From NCBI GenBank assembly GCA_951799425.1, contig OX637399.1, positions 14,066,501-14,130,500 on the forward strand: 64,000 nucleotides of DNA, given 5' to 3'. The DNA comes from Ilex aquifolium (lineage: Eukaryota > Streptophyta > Magnoliopsida > Aquifoliales > Aquifoliaceae). This document shows positions 11,668-22,897 of the stretch, one piece after another (the stretch's first letter is position 1; every line of letters starts with the position of its first letter). The translations under genes were made by a program, and so were the position numbers. The notes under the pieces were generated by a model that was not told the origin of the DNA, did not search any database, and saw only the letters and a program-made list of their open reading frames with translations.

Positions 11668-13442
11668 TGTAACGCCCCAAATACCACCCTGGACGACATT
11701 ACCCTATGAAACCATTCATGTCATGAGAGCAACTAAATATATATCCATCAACTAAGAAACATTCTTAATTTTAACAAAATTTGGGCAGAGTCTCCTTTGT
11801 ACAGGAAGCTCCACCCAAAAATCACAACCTGTACGTTTATAATGCATTGACCACACCGGGTCTATCTAACCATCAAATCCAAAACATTTTATTCACCATA
11901 TATACTATCCTTAACATTATCCCAAAAGAATAAGCCAAACCATGGCCATTTACATCCCAAAAGAATTATATGTAACTTCGCAGCGGAATAACAAAAGCAT
12001 AAACCATACATAGTCTCAAAATACATTCTCTAGTCTAAAACGTAAGGAAATATAATCCTACACAACCGTCTCGGGATCTATGTTCCCATCCATCGAAGCC
12101 TCCCAATGCTCTGGCTCGTCAGCTCTGAACTCCTCTCCTAGCACATAATCTGAAAAATATTGTTTGTAGGGGGGTGAGCACTAGGCTCCGTAGCAACATT
12201 CCTCCCAAACTCAAACAAGGTTTAGAAAAGTGTATAAAACGGCCGGTCTTGTTTCGCAATTAACATATATAACATTTGAAGTAAAACAGTGACATTTAAC
12301 CATGATCTCAAGTTTAAATAGCAAGAATAAATTGAAGGGATGAATAACCACAATACACCATTTCAAATCCATTCTACCATTAATCATTTCAACAAGTTCT
12401 CCAAGGAATCCCATACTTCCCGAGAATCTTATCGAAATCATTTCTGGTATAATGCACGATAACCCACACTGTATGTCCGATACAACCCACGTTACTAATC
12501 CGTTACCATTAGTGATAGGAAAAGTTCGTATCCACACGGCGTACAAAGGCGTCTACCCACTCTAAGTGGTAGGAAAAGTTCATACCCGTGTGGCATCCGA
12601 AGACGTCCACCAGCTACATGATACCCGGCCAATAGTAAACCATGTTTGTATCGTACAATCACACAAGAGGTAAAATACCAACCAATAATCCCCATAATCA
12701 AAAATAGCATAAAACCCCCAATTTCCTTTCAAGCAATTTCCATAAAATCCACAATTTCATCATGAGGCAATTTCAAAGAAATCATGAAGAAAAAACCAAG
12801 AGATCATGTATAATAGCCTTTCAATACTCAACACAAGCACTATAGTTTCTAAATTGAGAATAAAAGAAGAGTTCAAGAGGAAAACCCAACACTCTTGAAA
12901 ACTAGGGTTTTTCAAGCAAAAGAGGGATTTCATGGTATACAACCCTAAACTTGTGTACAACATGTGAATAATTGCAAGAGAATCAAGAAACAACATACCC
13001 ATAGCAAATACACATCATTAAGAGTCCAAAACATACATATATCATAACCCTAATCTCAATGTAAGTGAATGGAAGGAAAACCCCTACCTCTCCCTTAGTT
13101 TGGTGTGAAGACCTTGAGGATTTGATCTACTTTGAGGTGAGAATCCCCTTCCTTCTAAGCCAAGCTATAAATCCAAGACCCAACCTTCAAAACCTTCTTG
13201 TTCTCCTTCCTTTTCCTCTTAATTTCCTCCTCCTAGGGTTTCAAGAGATTTGGGTGAGATTGGGTGAAGAAGGGAAGAAAAGGAAATGGGTATAGAAGTG
13301 GAATCTTGAGAAATCTAGGGTTTTGATCTTCAAGAATGGTGTAAATCTCCCTCTATATTTGTGTTTTTCTCTCCCTTTCTCTCTTTCTAAGGCTACCTAG
13401 GGTTTAGAGTGGTGAAATGGAGCTTAGAGAGAAGACATTATG

Positions 13443-13450
13443 TATTTATA
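13443..13450 (-). promoter_or_regulatory. TATA box in B2 LTR
   Basis: Minus strand TATAAATA lies 53 bp downstream of the palindrome cluster, a good match to the plant TATA consensus. Confidence 0.5.
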
Positions 13451-13502
13451 GTGGAGGAAGAGCCGGCATTCGCGAAACAGAAATTTTTGGATTTTTACAC
13501 TA

Positions 13503-13621
13503 ACCTTCCGGAAGGTTTGTGTCTTTCTTCCGGAAGGTTTTGCTCACTGGAAGGTTTTTTTCATCGACCTTCCGGAAGGTTTTATCGTCCTTCCGGAAGG
13601 TTTTGCTCACTGGAACTTCTA
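13503..13621. repeat. CCGG palindrome cluster, CCTTCCGGAAGG type (B2 LTR)
   Basis: Four palindromes centred on TTCCGGAA occur. Two are followed by GGTTTTGCTCACTGGAA, and the first by GGTTTGTGTC. The same words accompany the same palindrome type in the Athila-like element D1. The position in the LTR matches the TACCGGTA cluster of B1. Confidence 0.92.
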
Positions 13622-14113
13622 GCGCATTTTTGACCTATTTAGAGGTCGAATTGGAAAATTTTCATGAGATACACTTTTGTAGCCCTAGATGTCTACTATC
13701 TACTGTAAAAATTTCAGATCAATTGGACTTAAGGATAAAAAGTTATGGCCAAAGTACTAAGAAGTGTCCAAAATCCTAAATTCCCAAATTTTCTCAAAAA
13801 TGTGTTTTAACTCCAAAATACTTCCTAACTTCTAATACACCTCATATTACCTCTCCCAAGGTTTTTCGACCTTCCGGACTCAATGGAAACCTTATTTTGA
13901 CCTAAAAAAATTTAGAAACTTATCTAATCACTCTTCTTAAACTTTAACATCTCCAAAAACTCAATTCACCCCGAAAGTCAATATGCTTGGAACTCAACTT
14001 CAAAAAATCAATATTCTAACAATGATTCTAAGTTTCTATGATCACTTTATCTATCTTAGGAGAACTCTTAAGATAGTGTTAGTCTTTATTTAATTTTAAT
14101 ACGAGGTGTTACA

Positions 14114-16269
14114 GGTACGCTAGTTTGTATCATGTGGTTTAGACTAGTCTAGGAAAAGGATGATAATTTGGCTTTTGGGTTGTAAATGAGATTAGGCATG
14201 GATCTCGATTGCGAGTCATATTAGTTATATTGATGATGGGTATGAAATTGGGATGTGTGGAGATAAGATTAACTTATAGGTTTTCTAAGATGAATTAAGT
14301 TCCTAATGATAAGGGTATGGAAGGTTACGTGTGTTACTTAAAACACATAGAAATTAAGGAATGAATGTAGTTTTGGTTCTATAATAGAAACCCTGGGAAG
14401 GAAATGGTGAGTGCGATGTATGAGGTTGAATAATTCTTAAAGATGACCAATTGATGGAATGTGGAAAAGTTACCTCGAAGGAGAACCTATTTTGGATTAA
14501 CGATAGAAATGGTGATTATGGTTCTTAAATGGATCGGAGTGTGTTTTCATAACCGCAAACTTGAGATTACCCATGTTGTTTTGAAATATTATAGAGAGTT
14601 GATTAAATTTACTTGGAAGTATAAATAATTTAGAAGAGTTATACCTAAGATGCTTATGGAGGATGTTATACTTCGGTAATCTTAATTCGTTGAGGACTTA
14701 GTTGACTACATTTAGAGTATCTAAGGCATTAACTATCAAGAACCTCTCAGTAAAATGTGGAATCAATCGTTGATTTGTATTCACAAACTTGATTGGAAAC
14801 CTAAGAAGCATGACTAAGTTGTAGTAATTACCTTTGACCCTTGGTATTGTAGGATTAAAGATTATAGATGTTAAAAGCTTGATGTTGTATATAGTAGACA
14901 ATTATGAAAAGAGGATGATATTCCAAATTTGAGGTGAACCTCTATTGTTCTAGGAAACCTTTTAATGTCATTGGATTTGTGTTGGGGGAATAGGACGTTA
15001 TTCTTCTTGCCTCTTTTAGTACCTTGTTAAGATCGGAATGATTAGTTATATTTGAGGAATGTTAGTATGAGTATAGAAGATTCGAACTTATGGTTGATGG
15101 TGATAATGGTAAAGAAGTAAATTGAAGAATCAAGGATGATACCTATGAAGATTGCTTTGACCTGGGATGAATCATCGAGAGTCTTATGTTAGTTTAGATT
15201 ATTTTAGTTTTGGGATCCTTGACAATCTATCCTCCCATTTTGATATGTTACAAGAGGTATATTGTAATGAATGGTATTAGAAGGATTAGAAGGTATAGAT
15301 ATCATGAAAAGGGTTGTGAGGTGAATGAAAGCCACTAAGAATTGATTAGATGGTTATTAGTTCTAGCTCAAGATTGTAGATCGAGAGAAAATACCTTGGA
15401 GATATACTTTGATCTTTAGCTTAAGTATTATAGCTGGTTAATTACCCAAAATTCCCTTTGAAGGAATTTGATGGATCGTTAGTGTACACATTTTGGAAGC
15501 TATAATTGGAAAACAAGTGCGGTTAGGTTTTACTTGTACACTTTGGTGGAATCTAAGATACTCTCTCAGAACTTTCAAATCTGTGCGAAGTTCTTATCTT
15601 GTAGCATATTTTGACTTGCAAATCGGTGGATTATAATTTATATCAGAGTGCGCAGCGAGCTATTGGATTAATGACTATAATGGTGACAATAAGGAGTCTT
15701 ATGAGAAAGTACAAATCGAGCTGAAATCTAAGAGTTGATCTTAGAACCTTGACTGGTGTGGAGTGTGTAGTTATGAATTGAAATTATGGTAGATTGCAAG
15801 ATTGTGAATTCCTCTTGGGTTGTGACAGACGAAATCTTGAAGAACGTTGTATCTATTTTCAGGACTTGAGATAAATCTTACCGTGATGCCATTAACAAAT
15901 TTTGTGTTACACCATGATGTTAGTATAGGAAAGATAAGTAATCCTAATGGTGGAACTGCATTTGAGTTATTTGATATGCTTATGAAGAAGATACATGTAA
16001 GAAGCAAATATGAGTTTGATTGAATTGATTGGTGAAATTCAAAAGAGAAGTGATATTTGATGAGTACACAATTAAGTATTATGATCTAGTAGTTAGGCAT
16101 GAAAAGAAATTAGTTGGAACAATCGTATACAGGTATTAAGAATAGAGGTGATAAATGAATTCAAGTGAAGGAATGTATTTTGATTCTAGTCCCGCGAATT
16201 ATTGAGAATTTGAGAGACTAACTCGACGATTAAGTTTCGAGGACGAAACTTTCTTTAAGGGGGGTGGAT
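14114..16269 (+). mobile_element. Internal region of element B3 with polypurine tract
   Basis: This is the plus-strand interior of the oldest nested element, starting about 440 bp after where its primer site would be. It ends in the chromovirus-type motif TTTCGAGGACGAAAC and the tract AAGGGGGGTGGA at 16233-16268, directly before the LTR. The interior is only ~2.2 kb, and I recognise no gag or pol domain, so it appears to be a deleted or non-autonomous copy. Confidence 0.65.
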
Positions 16270-16588
16270 TGTAACACCCCGCATTTTTTCTTTTATATAT
16301 ATGTATATAGATATATAGCAAATAATGGTTGTAAAGATGTGGATAGGGGTATTGAAGTGTGTTTGAACTTTGTAAATTTGAAAAAGTAAATATTTAAAAA
16401 AAAATGTTAATGAAAATCATAGTTGAAATTTAGTTTTAGTGAGTGAAAATATAAAATGTTAGGTCCTATAACTTGTATTAGATAGGTTTGGTGTATAAAT
16501 ATGTGTTGGAGAGGTTTGTGGTGGATTTGGTTAGTTTTGGAATGGATTGGAAAAGGAAAACAAAAGAAATAGGCAAAACTGGGTAATT

Positions 16589-16686
16589 GGTACTGGTACT
16601 GGGTACCGGTACTGAATAGTACCGGTACTGAGTACCGGTACCCCGATTCCAGAAGGTTTCTTGTACCGGTACTGGGTACCGGTACC
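16589..16686. repeat. CCGG palindrome cluster, GTACCGGTAC type (B3 LTR)
   Basis: Five TACCGGTA cores occur, with near-copies such as GGTACTGGTACTGGG at the left. A degenerate AGAAGGTTT piece in the middle resembles the B2 type. Confidence 0.88.
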
Positions 16687-16732
16687 ATTTGTCTGACGCC
16701 CGCTAAACAGTTAAAAGTCGGGATTTTTGTGT

Positions 16733-16739
16733 TATAAAA
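16733..16739 (+). promoter_or_regulatory. TATA box in B3 LTR
   Basis: TATAAAA lies 47 bp downstream of the palindrome cluster, with a CT-rich leader after it. Confidence 0.5.
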
Positions 16740-18297
16740 CCCATCCCACATCCCATTTGCCCCATTTCTTCATCTCCCTCTTACCCTAACCCTCCTAGAA
16801 ACCCTTAGAGAGAAAGAGAGAGAGAGAAAACTCAAGATGAAAAGGAAAGACAAAGGGCTCACAAGTGATTCAAGACTCAAACCCTAGGTTTCTTCAAGAG
16901 CATAAGGTAGGGGATTTCTTCCCATTCTCTTACATTGAGGCTAGGATTAAATTATATGTATTCTTTTGGTTCAAAATCATATATACTTGCTATTATTGAC
17001 TTGATTCTTGATCCTCTTGCATTTATTGCCATGTTTTAAACATTGTGGTAGTTGGGTAACCATTGAAGGTCCCTTTTTCATTCTCAAACCCTAGTTTTAA
17101 GAAAAATGAATATTTCCTCTTTACATTTTCTTTGTTCTCACCATCACAACCTTAGTGCTTGATATTGTATAACAAAATGATGTTTATGGTGATCTCTTGC
17201 TCTTTTTCTTCCATTTTGCTATGGTACAAATTGTGAAGTTTGGGGAATTGTGGAGTTATTTGTTAATTAAGGAAATTGTGGATATCGTATGTCTTGTTTG
17301 GTTGTTTGGAGGAACAAGAGTGAGAGGTTCCTTGTAAGGATGCTTGAGAAGTAAGGCTTTGAGGGTGAATTGGGGGACTTGTGTAATTGTTGGTTATGTG
17401 AGATAGTTATTGGTATTTTACTTCTTATGTGGTTGTATGATACGAACATGGATTACTATGGACCGGGTATCATGTAGTGGGTATACGTCTTTATATGCCA
17501 CGCGGGTATGAACTTTTCCTACCACATGGAGTGGGTAAACGCCTTTGTACGCCGTGTGGGTATAAACTTTTCATATCGCTAATGATCACGGGTTAGTAAC
17601 GTGGGTTGTATCGGGCACACAGTGTGGGTCATCGTGCATTGTACCATAAATTGTTTTGACAAGAGTTTCGGGAAGTATGGGATTCTGCGAGAACTTGTTG
17701 AAAACGGTTCATGGTAGAATGAATTACCAATGGTATATGGTGTTTATTTATCCATTTCGATTACTATTGCTACTTAAACTTGAGATCTATTTAAAATGTC
17801 CTGTTTTTCCTTCAAAATGTTATATATGCTATTTGTGAAAATGAGACCAACCGTTTTATATGCTTTCCTAAACCTTGTTTGAGTTTGGGAAGATTTTGCT
17901 ACAGAGCTTCGTGCTCATCCCCTATAATTAACATTTTTCAGATCATGCTATAGAGGAGGAGCTCGGTGTGAATGAGTCGGGCCTTGGGGAAGCCTCATTA
18001 GAGGGGTACCTGGATCCCGAGTGGGACATGTAGAGATGCCCCTTTTATTTTTGGTACTAGACTAGGAACCAATATGTACAAACATTGTAAAGTATAGTTT
18101 CTTTTGCTATTCCGCTGTGCTACTTTAATTAATTTTTGAGATGTAAATGCCATGGTTGGGCATATTCTTTTGGAAATGATGTAAATATTTTATGGATGAT
18201 GAATGAAGTTTAATTTATTTATGGATGATATTAGTGCTCTCATGATGTGAATGTTTTAGAATGTAATGCCGTCCAGGGTGGTATTTGGGGCGTTACA

Positions 18298-20583
18298 TTT
18301 TCTCTTTCTTTTAATGCTTTGGTTGTGGCTATACATATCCCAACAATTAATTTGTATTATAAAAAAGACTGTTGAACTTCTTCGAAATCCTATTTACAAT
18401 CGCCCTTCTCTGACGCAAATATCATTGTACTACTTCATCAGGTAATTAGCTTCAATCTTTTCTTTTACTGGGGATTAGGCTTCACCTTGTCACCATGCCT
18501 AATTTTCCATGTGCACTGCTTGAAAACAAAAGTATGTGTTATTCCTATATATAACACAAAAAAAATGAATTCTTTTCTAAACTTGGATACAAAGTCACTA
18601 CTTCAGTCTCATTCGGCTTTCATTACCTTACATGTGAATTAGCTTTACTAGGTTATAGGGAGAAATACTTTATATACACAACAAACATTTCAATAGTAGT
18701 CAATTGTGGTTCCTGCAAAAAAAAAAATTAGCAAAGTTTAACATCAGCCAGGCATTGACCACATAGTTCATAAAGTTTGCTACTGGAAAAACATCTTTTT
18801 TTTTGTTATTCTTAAGAGGCTAATATAGAGGAAACTTAATATTCAGCATACAACTGATTATACAGTGAATGTGTATAGCTTTTAGGTCATAAAACTGGCC
18901 ACTTTATTCAGTCAATCAGAAACAGTTCCAGAAGAAATGGGATTTTTTGAAAGGATACCAATGATTACTGCATAGATATAATGAGTGCAAATTGTGAATA
19001 CCATGGTAACATGATACAAGCAATTTTCTTGTCTTATGTGGTATGCATCTGTGAATCCACACATCGATCATCTCTATACATTGGATGTGTTTTTTAGGCC
19101 TCATTCATTCCTCCATTTTCTCCATGCAGTTTCACATTGGCTTCTGCGTCTTTGCTACACTTGCTCCACCAATTATTTTTAGGGGAAATCACTAACGTAA
19201 GTTTTCTTTGTCACATTTGCATTAGGAGAGATGTGCCCTCCCAATTCATTGGAGGGAAAGACAAAGTCATAGTCTATATAGTGACAACTTCTATTTGAAT
19301 ACTGTTTTCCTTTATAGTGGGCTACTGATGCTTGGTTTTTGTATTCATCTGTAACAGAGGAATCTTGCCAACAATTGATGTTTTGAGTAATCATGCTTTA
19401 GTTGGAGGAAGTTTTTAGTGTAGTGATTGCGATTAAGTAGTGTTGATGCACAAATACAAACGCAAACATTGACCACCATTAGAATTTGATATCTATTATG
19501 ATCACCGGACCTTCGTAATTCTTAGTAATTATTTATTTGCTTTTTTTGAATTGAGGGTTTGTTTATTTTAGTTTATGATCTTTGAGCACATGTAGCTTAT
19601 TGACATATGTTTTTATAAATGGCATTCCTTCATAGAAAACAATATATCAAATTGTGACCATTTTATGGTAATTTACATTTTTATTTGTAGATCTTCTATC
19701 TCATTGGCTTCGGATTTTTTTGCCTCGAATCAATGATCAGCATTTGGGTTATCCAACTTCAATAATATGGCTTATTTTGTCGCTATATTTTTTTTTTTGG
19801 GGTAGGGGGGGGGGGGGGGGGGGAGTACATTATTTCCTTTTCATTTGGTTTTGGTCTCCCTGAGCCTTTTTCTTTATCCCTATATGCAACAAGTATATAT
19901 GTATCCCTAAGCCAGTTTACTACCACAAGGGTTGAAAAGGTTAAAGAACCCTAACCATATGCCCCTGATAATACTCAAATCATGAAATCAGCAATCATCC
20001 ACACCCAAATCTCAACTCTGTTTGCCTAAAACTTGAATATTCAACTGACATTTCCATCATTACATCTTCTTTGATGAAAGTCACTAATTGATAATTTCTC
20101 CTAATTATGTGCAAGCACCATTTCCATTGTTGTATGTTTCTTAAAGCAATAAGGAAGTTGCCTTTGTCTAATAGAAATTTCAGTGACACAAGTTACAAAC
20201 AGGGCATTATATGGAGAGCACTTCAAGATGCAAACTCCATAATTCTTTATTATAAAGAAATTAAGAGGAAATTATTTCCACTAGGGCCATGATATTGGTA
20301 CATAATCTAGCATGACATACCCTTCAGATTTCAAAAAGAAAAAATTTGTTTCAAGAACCACTACTAAAATAAAAATAACAATTCTACTTGCACCAAATTC
20401 ATTGACCAAATTTGTTGATTGAATCTCCTGCTGTATTTAGACAACCAATGAGTTTTAATACTGTATCAAATTCATTGTTAATCCAACATTAGCAATGGAT
20501 TTGACAGCTAAATTTGGTGCAAATAACATTATTGAAGTACAAAGGTTTAAACACATAGAAAAATCAAATTTTTACAAACTCCA
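18298..20583. other. Intergenic stretch, no gene recognised
   Basis: AT-rich single-copy-looking DNA lies between the B3 LTR and the receptor-kinase relic. Small open frames exist on both strands but none resembles a known family. A short exon-like stretch at about 18383-18440 before a GTAATT was considered and not called. Confidence 0.5.
19805..19823 (+). repeat. Poly-G run of 19
   Basis: Nineteen consecutive G follow a T-rich run and GGTA. On the plus strand it could fold as a G-quadruplex. The length in the assembly may be unreliable. Confidence 0.9.
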
Positions 20584-20826
20584 CTACCTTGCCCAGAGAC
20601 CAAATCTATTCTCCATATTCATTGGTATCACCCCAATTGAATCCTTTGATTCTTTGTCATTGTCAACTGACTCTATATCCAAGCACTCTTTCAATTCTTT
20701 CACCACATAATTCATGGTTGGCCTTTTGTTGGAAGAACGAGAGACACAAGTCATTGCTAACTCTACAACTTTCCAAACAAAATTAACATAAAACCTCCAC
20801 CAAACCTTGGATCAACAATTATTTTC
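20584..20826 (-). pseudogene. LRR receptor-like kinase, C-terminal fragment (broken)
   Basis: Reading leftwards, the minus strand gives IVDPRFGG, then [34 protein letters not shown] and [10 protein letters not shown] before a TAG at 20584-20586. These are the last kinase subdomain and tail of plant LRR receptor-like Ser/Thr kinases (the RPTM..VV.ELKECL signature). The IVDPRFGG part is in a different frame from the rest, so there is a one-base frameshift in the GGAGG stretch near 20795. No upstream kinase core, transmembrane segment or LRRs are present in the following kilobase. It is a gene fragment, probably left by transposition or deletion, and lies about 1 kb before a Helitron 3' end. Confidence 0.72.
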
Positions 20827-21856
20827 ATCATATGAAACAGTAAATATTTTAAAGCATATGATAATTTTTTTATGGAATTAGAGAGATAATTAGAGTATAT
20901 GGACCTTCTTGTCATTGTGTGGGAGGTTGAAACACATCTCGCACAATGTCTTGCTTGTCTCCCCAAAGAAAGAAGACTTAACAATTCCCCAAATAGTCAT
21001 CACAAAGAATGTGTAAGAACTGCATGGCCTAATAGGAAAACTATGTTTTCTCAGCACCCTTTTGAACACATCCCTTTTTCCTCTACCTCTCTTCCTCGAA
21101 ACCCCTTCGTTCCTTGCATGTAAATTCTCACGTACCATACTGCCATTGTAGGGATATATCTATAAGTGTTAGCAAATGTTTCAGAAAGATAAGTAGCTAC
21201 CTGATAAAATTATAATTCGCACAATCTAAACAACAAACATTTAAGATATATCTATATTCATGTTTCTGATTAGGAAAAAAACCCTTTTAAATTATCTTTT
21301 ATGTAAAGGGATGCCTTGTTAAAAGATGAACAACAAAATCTAGACATCCATTAGTAGTATTGGATAAATATCTCATTATCCTTGAAGAAGAAACTATATT
21401 TTACCTTAAACATCATTCCCCATGTTTAAGTTAATTAAAAGTGTACAACAAATAATAACTCTCTGCATGCTAAGTGAATATTGATATATACCTTATCAAA
21501 AATAGTATAGTAACCTGTTAGGATATGCACCCATCAGCATATCCTTATAAGTAGTAATACCCTGCCATACAGTTCTTTTCTTTTGATGGTGCACCATCAT
21601 GTGTCATATAAAAATAAGTTGAAGGAGGTTTCCAATGGGGGTAAAACATCCAAAAAATTACCTTCACGGAGTGTATATTTGGAGTGTACTTATCTTTTTC
21701 CCAATGAAGGATGGTGATCGCTTAGCTAGATTAGTAATAACATGTCCAAACCATCCAATAGTTACAAATTTACAATAATATTTGAGTTGGTACCAAGACA
21801 TGTTAGAGGTAGAGTCCACAACACATTAAACCAAAGATTTTAACTTGAAAATGGTT
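20827..21856. other. Stretch between kinase relic and Helitron end, no gene seen
   Basis: AT-rich DNA with only short frames. If the Helitron end at 21885 belongs to an element spanning this stretch, it would be Helitron interior. The 5' TC end was not found. Confidence 0.4.
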
Positions 21857-21886
21857 CACGTGCAACGCACGTGTGCACCAACTAGT
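21857..21886 (+). mobile_element. Helitron 3' terminus
   Basis: A GC-rich hairpin (CACGTGCAACGCACGTG) is followed eight bases later by CTAG and then T. A hairpin 8-12 bases before CTRR at an A/T target is the classic plant Helitron 3' end. The element would extend leftwards and may include the LRR kinase fragment. The start could not be located. Confidence 0.65.
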
Positions 21887-21989
21887 ATTAATGTATATAT
21901 CTCTTATCTAATAATACACTACTACAAAGCAAATTAAATATAAAACAATTAATCAAACATATATTTTCATTAAAAGAGAGAAATTATAT

Positions 21990-22897
21990 CTCATGTTGAC
22001 AATACTAAATAGTTGGCTTTTGGCACCCAAATCATCTCAGACCCTTTAGAATCCCCATTGTTCCTTGAACTCTCATGTAATCTTCTAATTGGGGAATTAT
22101 ATGAACAATGTCCAACCCTGTGACAATAATGACAAGAATTTGAAGCATTGAATTTGGACTCTCTCACAAATAAGTTTTTATACACTTTATGTTTTTTATC
22201 ATGGTTATGTTCATGTCCCAAATTAGTTTTATCAAAAACACACTTTGTACTAGAAAATTGATTTTTCTAGTTTTTCACTACCTTGAATAAATTTTGAGAC
22301 AATTGAATTGAAATCACAAATTTTCTTTCCCAAATCATCATTCTCATTTGTCAATTTTTCAATAAGTGATGTGTCATGAGATTTGTTCTTGAAAGTTTCA
22401 TTTTCCATTTTCAAGATATCATTTTCATTTGATAAGAAAGTCAATTTCTTTTTGATATCTTTGTATTTCTTATTGAGAACAAGCATATCATCATAAAGTT
22501 CACTCATGGCATCACACATTTCATCATATGATAAATTATTATTTTCATTGGAAGAAAGGTGTACCTCATTTTTGTCCTCCAAGGCCATGAAGCATATGTT
22601 GGGAGTATCCTTCTTGTCCTCTTTTGCTTCATGTCTTTGCAAATTTGTCACAATTGCCTTGAGAGATCCAAAAAGTTCGTTCAATGGCATGGTTTTGAAA
22701 TCTTTGGCCATTTGAATAGCTGTCACTTTAGCCTCACAAGCCTTTGGTAAGAATCTAAGCACTTTTCTCACAAGATATTCATTAGAAAATGATTTATCAA
22801 GAGATTTCAACCAATTTATAATATTGATAAATCTAGTGAACACCTCAATAATTGATATAATGGACATAAACCGGTTTGTCGATTCCCCATCTGGCAT
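21990..22897 (-). mobile_element. Ty1/copia gag remnant
   Basis: Reading leftwards there is a gag-like segment (FINIINWLKSLDKSFSN, LVRKVLRFLPKACEAKVTAI, MPLNELFGSLKA), then a Lys/Glu-rich coiled region, then a CCHC knuckle (CHYCHRVGHCSYN) and WVPK. This order is the copia gag of the UBN2 type up to the start of the protease region. Nothing of integrase or reverse transcriptase follows on the left, and no LTR is evident. It is an old fragment with at least one break. Confidence 0.75.

Larger units (their letters stand above)
11668..14113 (-). repeat. LTR of element B2 (2.4 kb, chromovirus-like)
   Basis: The minus strand begins TGTAACACCTCG and ends GGGGCGTTACA. It aligns with the B3 LTR, for example the CCATCCTTTT-free block around GTATCATGTAG and the TTTTCAGAT site near the U5 side, and with B1 near its right end. 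It inserted into the internal DNA of B3. It carries a palindrome cluster of the CCTTCCGGAAGG type and a TATA box. Confidence 0.8.
16270..18297 (+). repeat. 3' LTR of element B3 (2.0 kb)
   Basis: It begins TGTAACACCCCGCA just after the polypurine tract and ends GGGGCGTTACA, with an imperfect terminal inverted repeat. The 3' half matches B2, including a run of paired motifs around 17460-17590. The segment before the palindrome cluster (GGAATGGATTGGAAAAGG, then GGCAAAACTGGG) instead matches the A1 and A2 LTRs, so its U3 looks mosaic. Confidence 0.85.

Noticed and set aside
18383-18440. Possible exon before a GTAATT donor (LLRNPIYNRPSL-like reading)
   Set aside because: No family recognised, no acceptor or neighbouring exon, so not supported.
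19805-19823. Telomere- or regulatory-type G-quadruplex array
   Set aside because: A single homopolymer run without repeat units. It may be a sequencing artefact.
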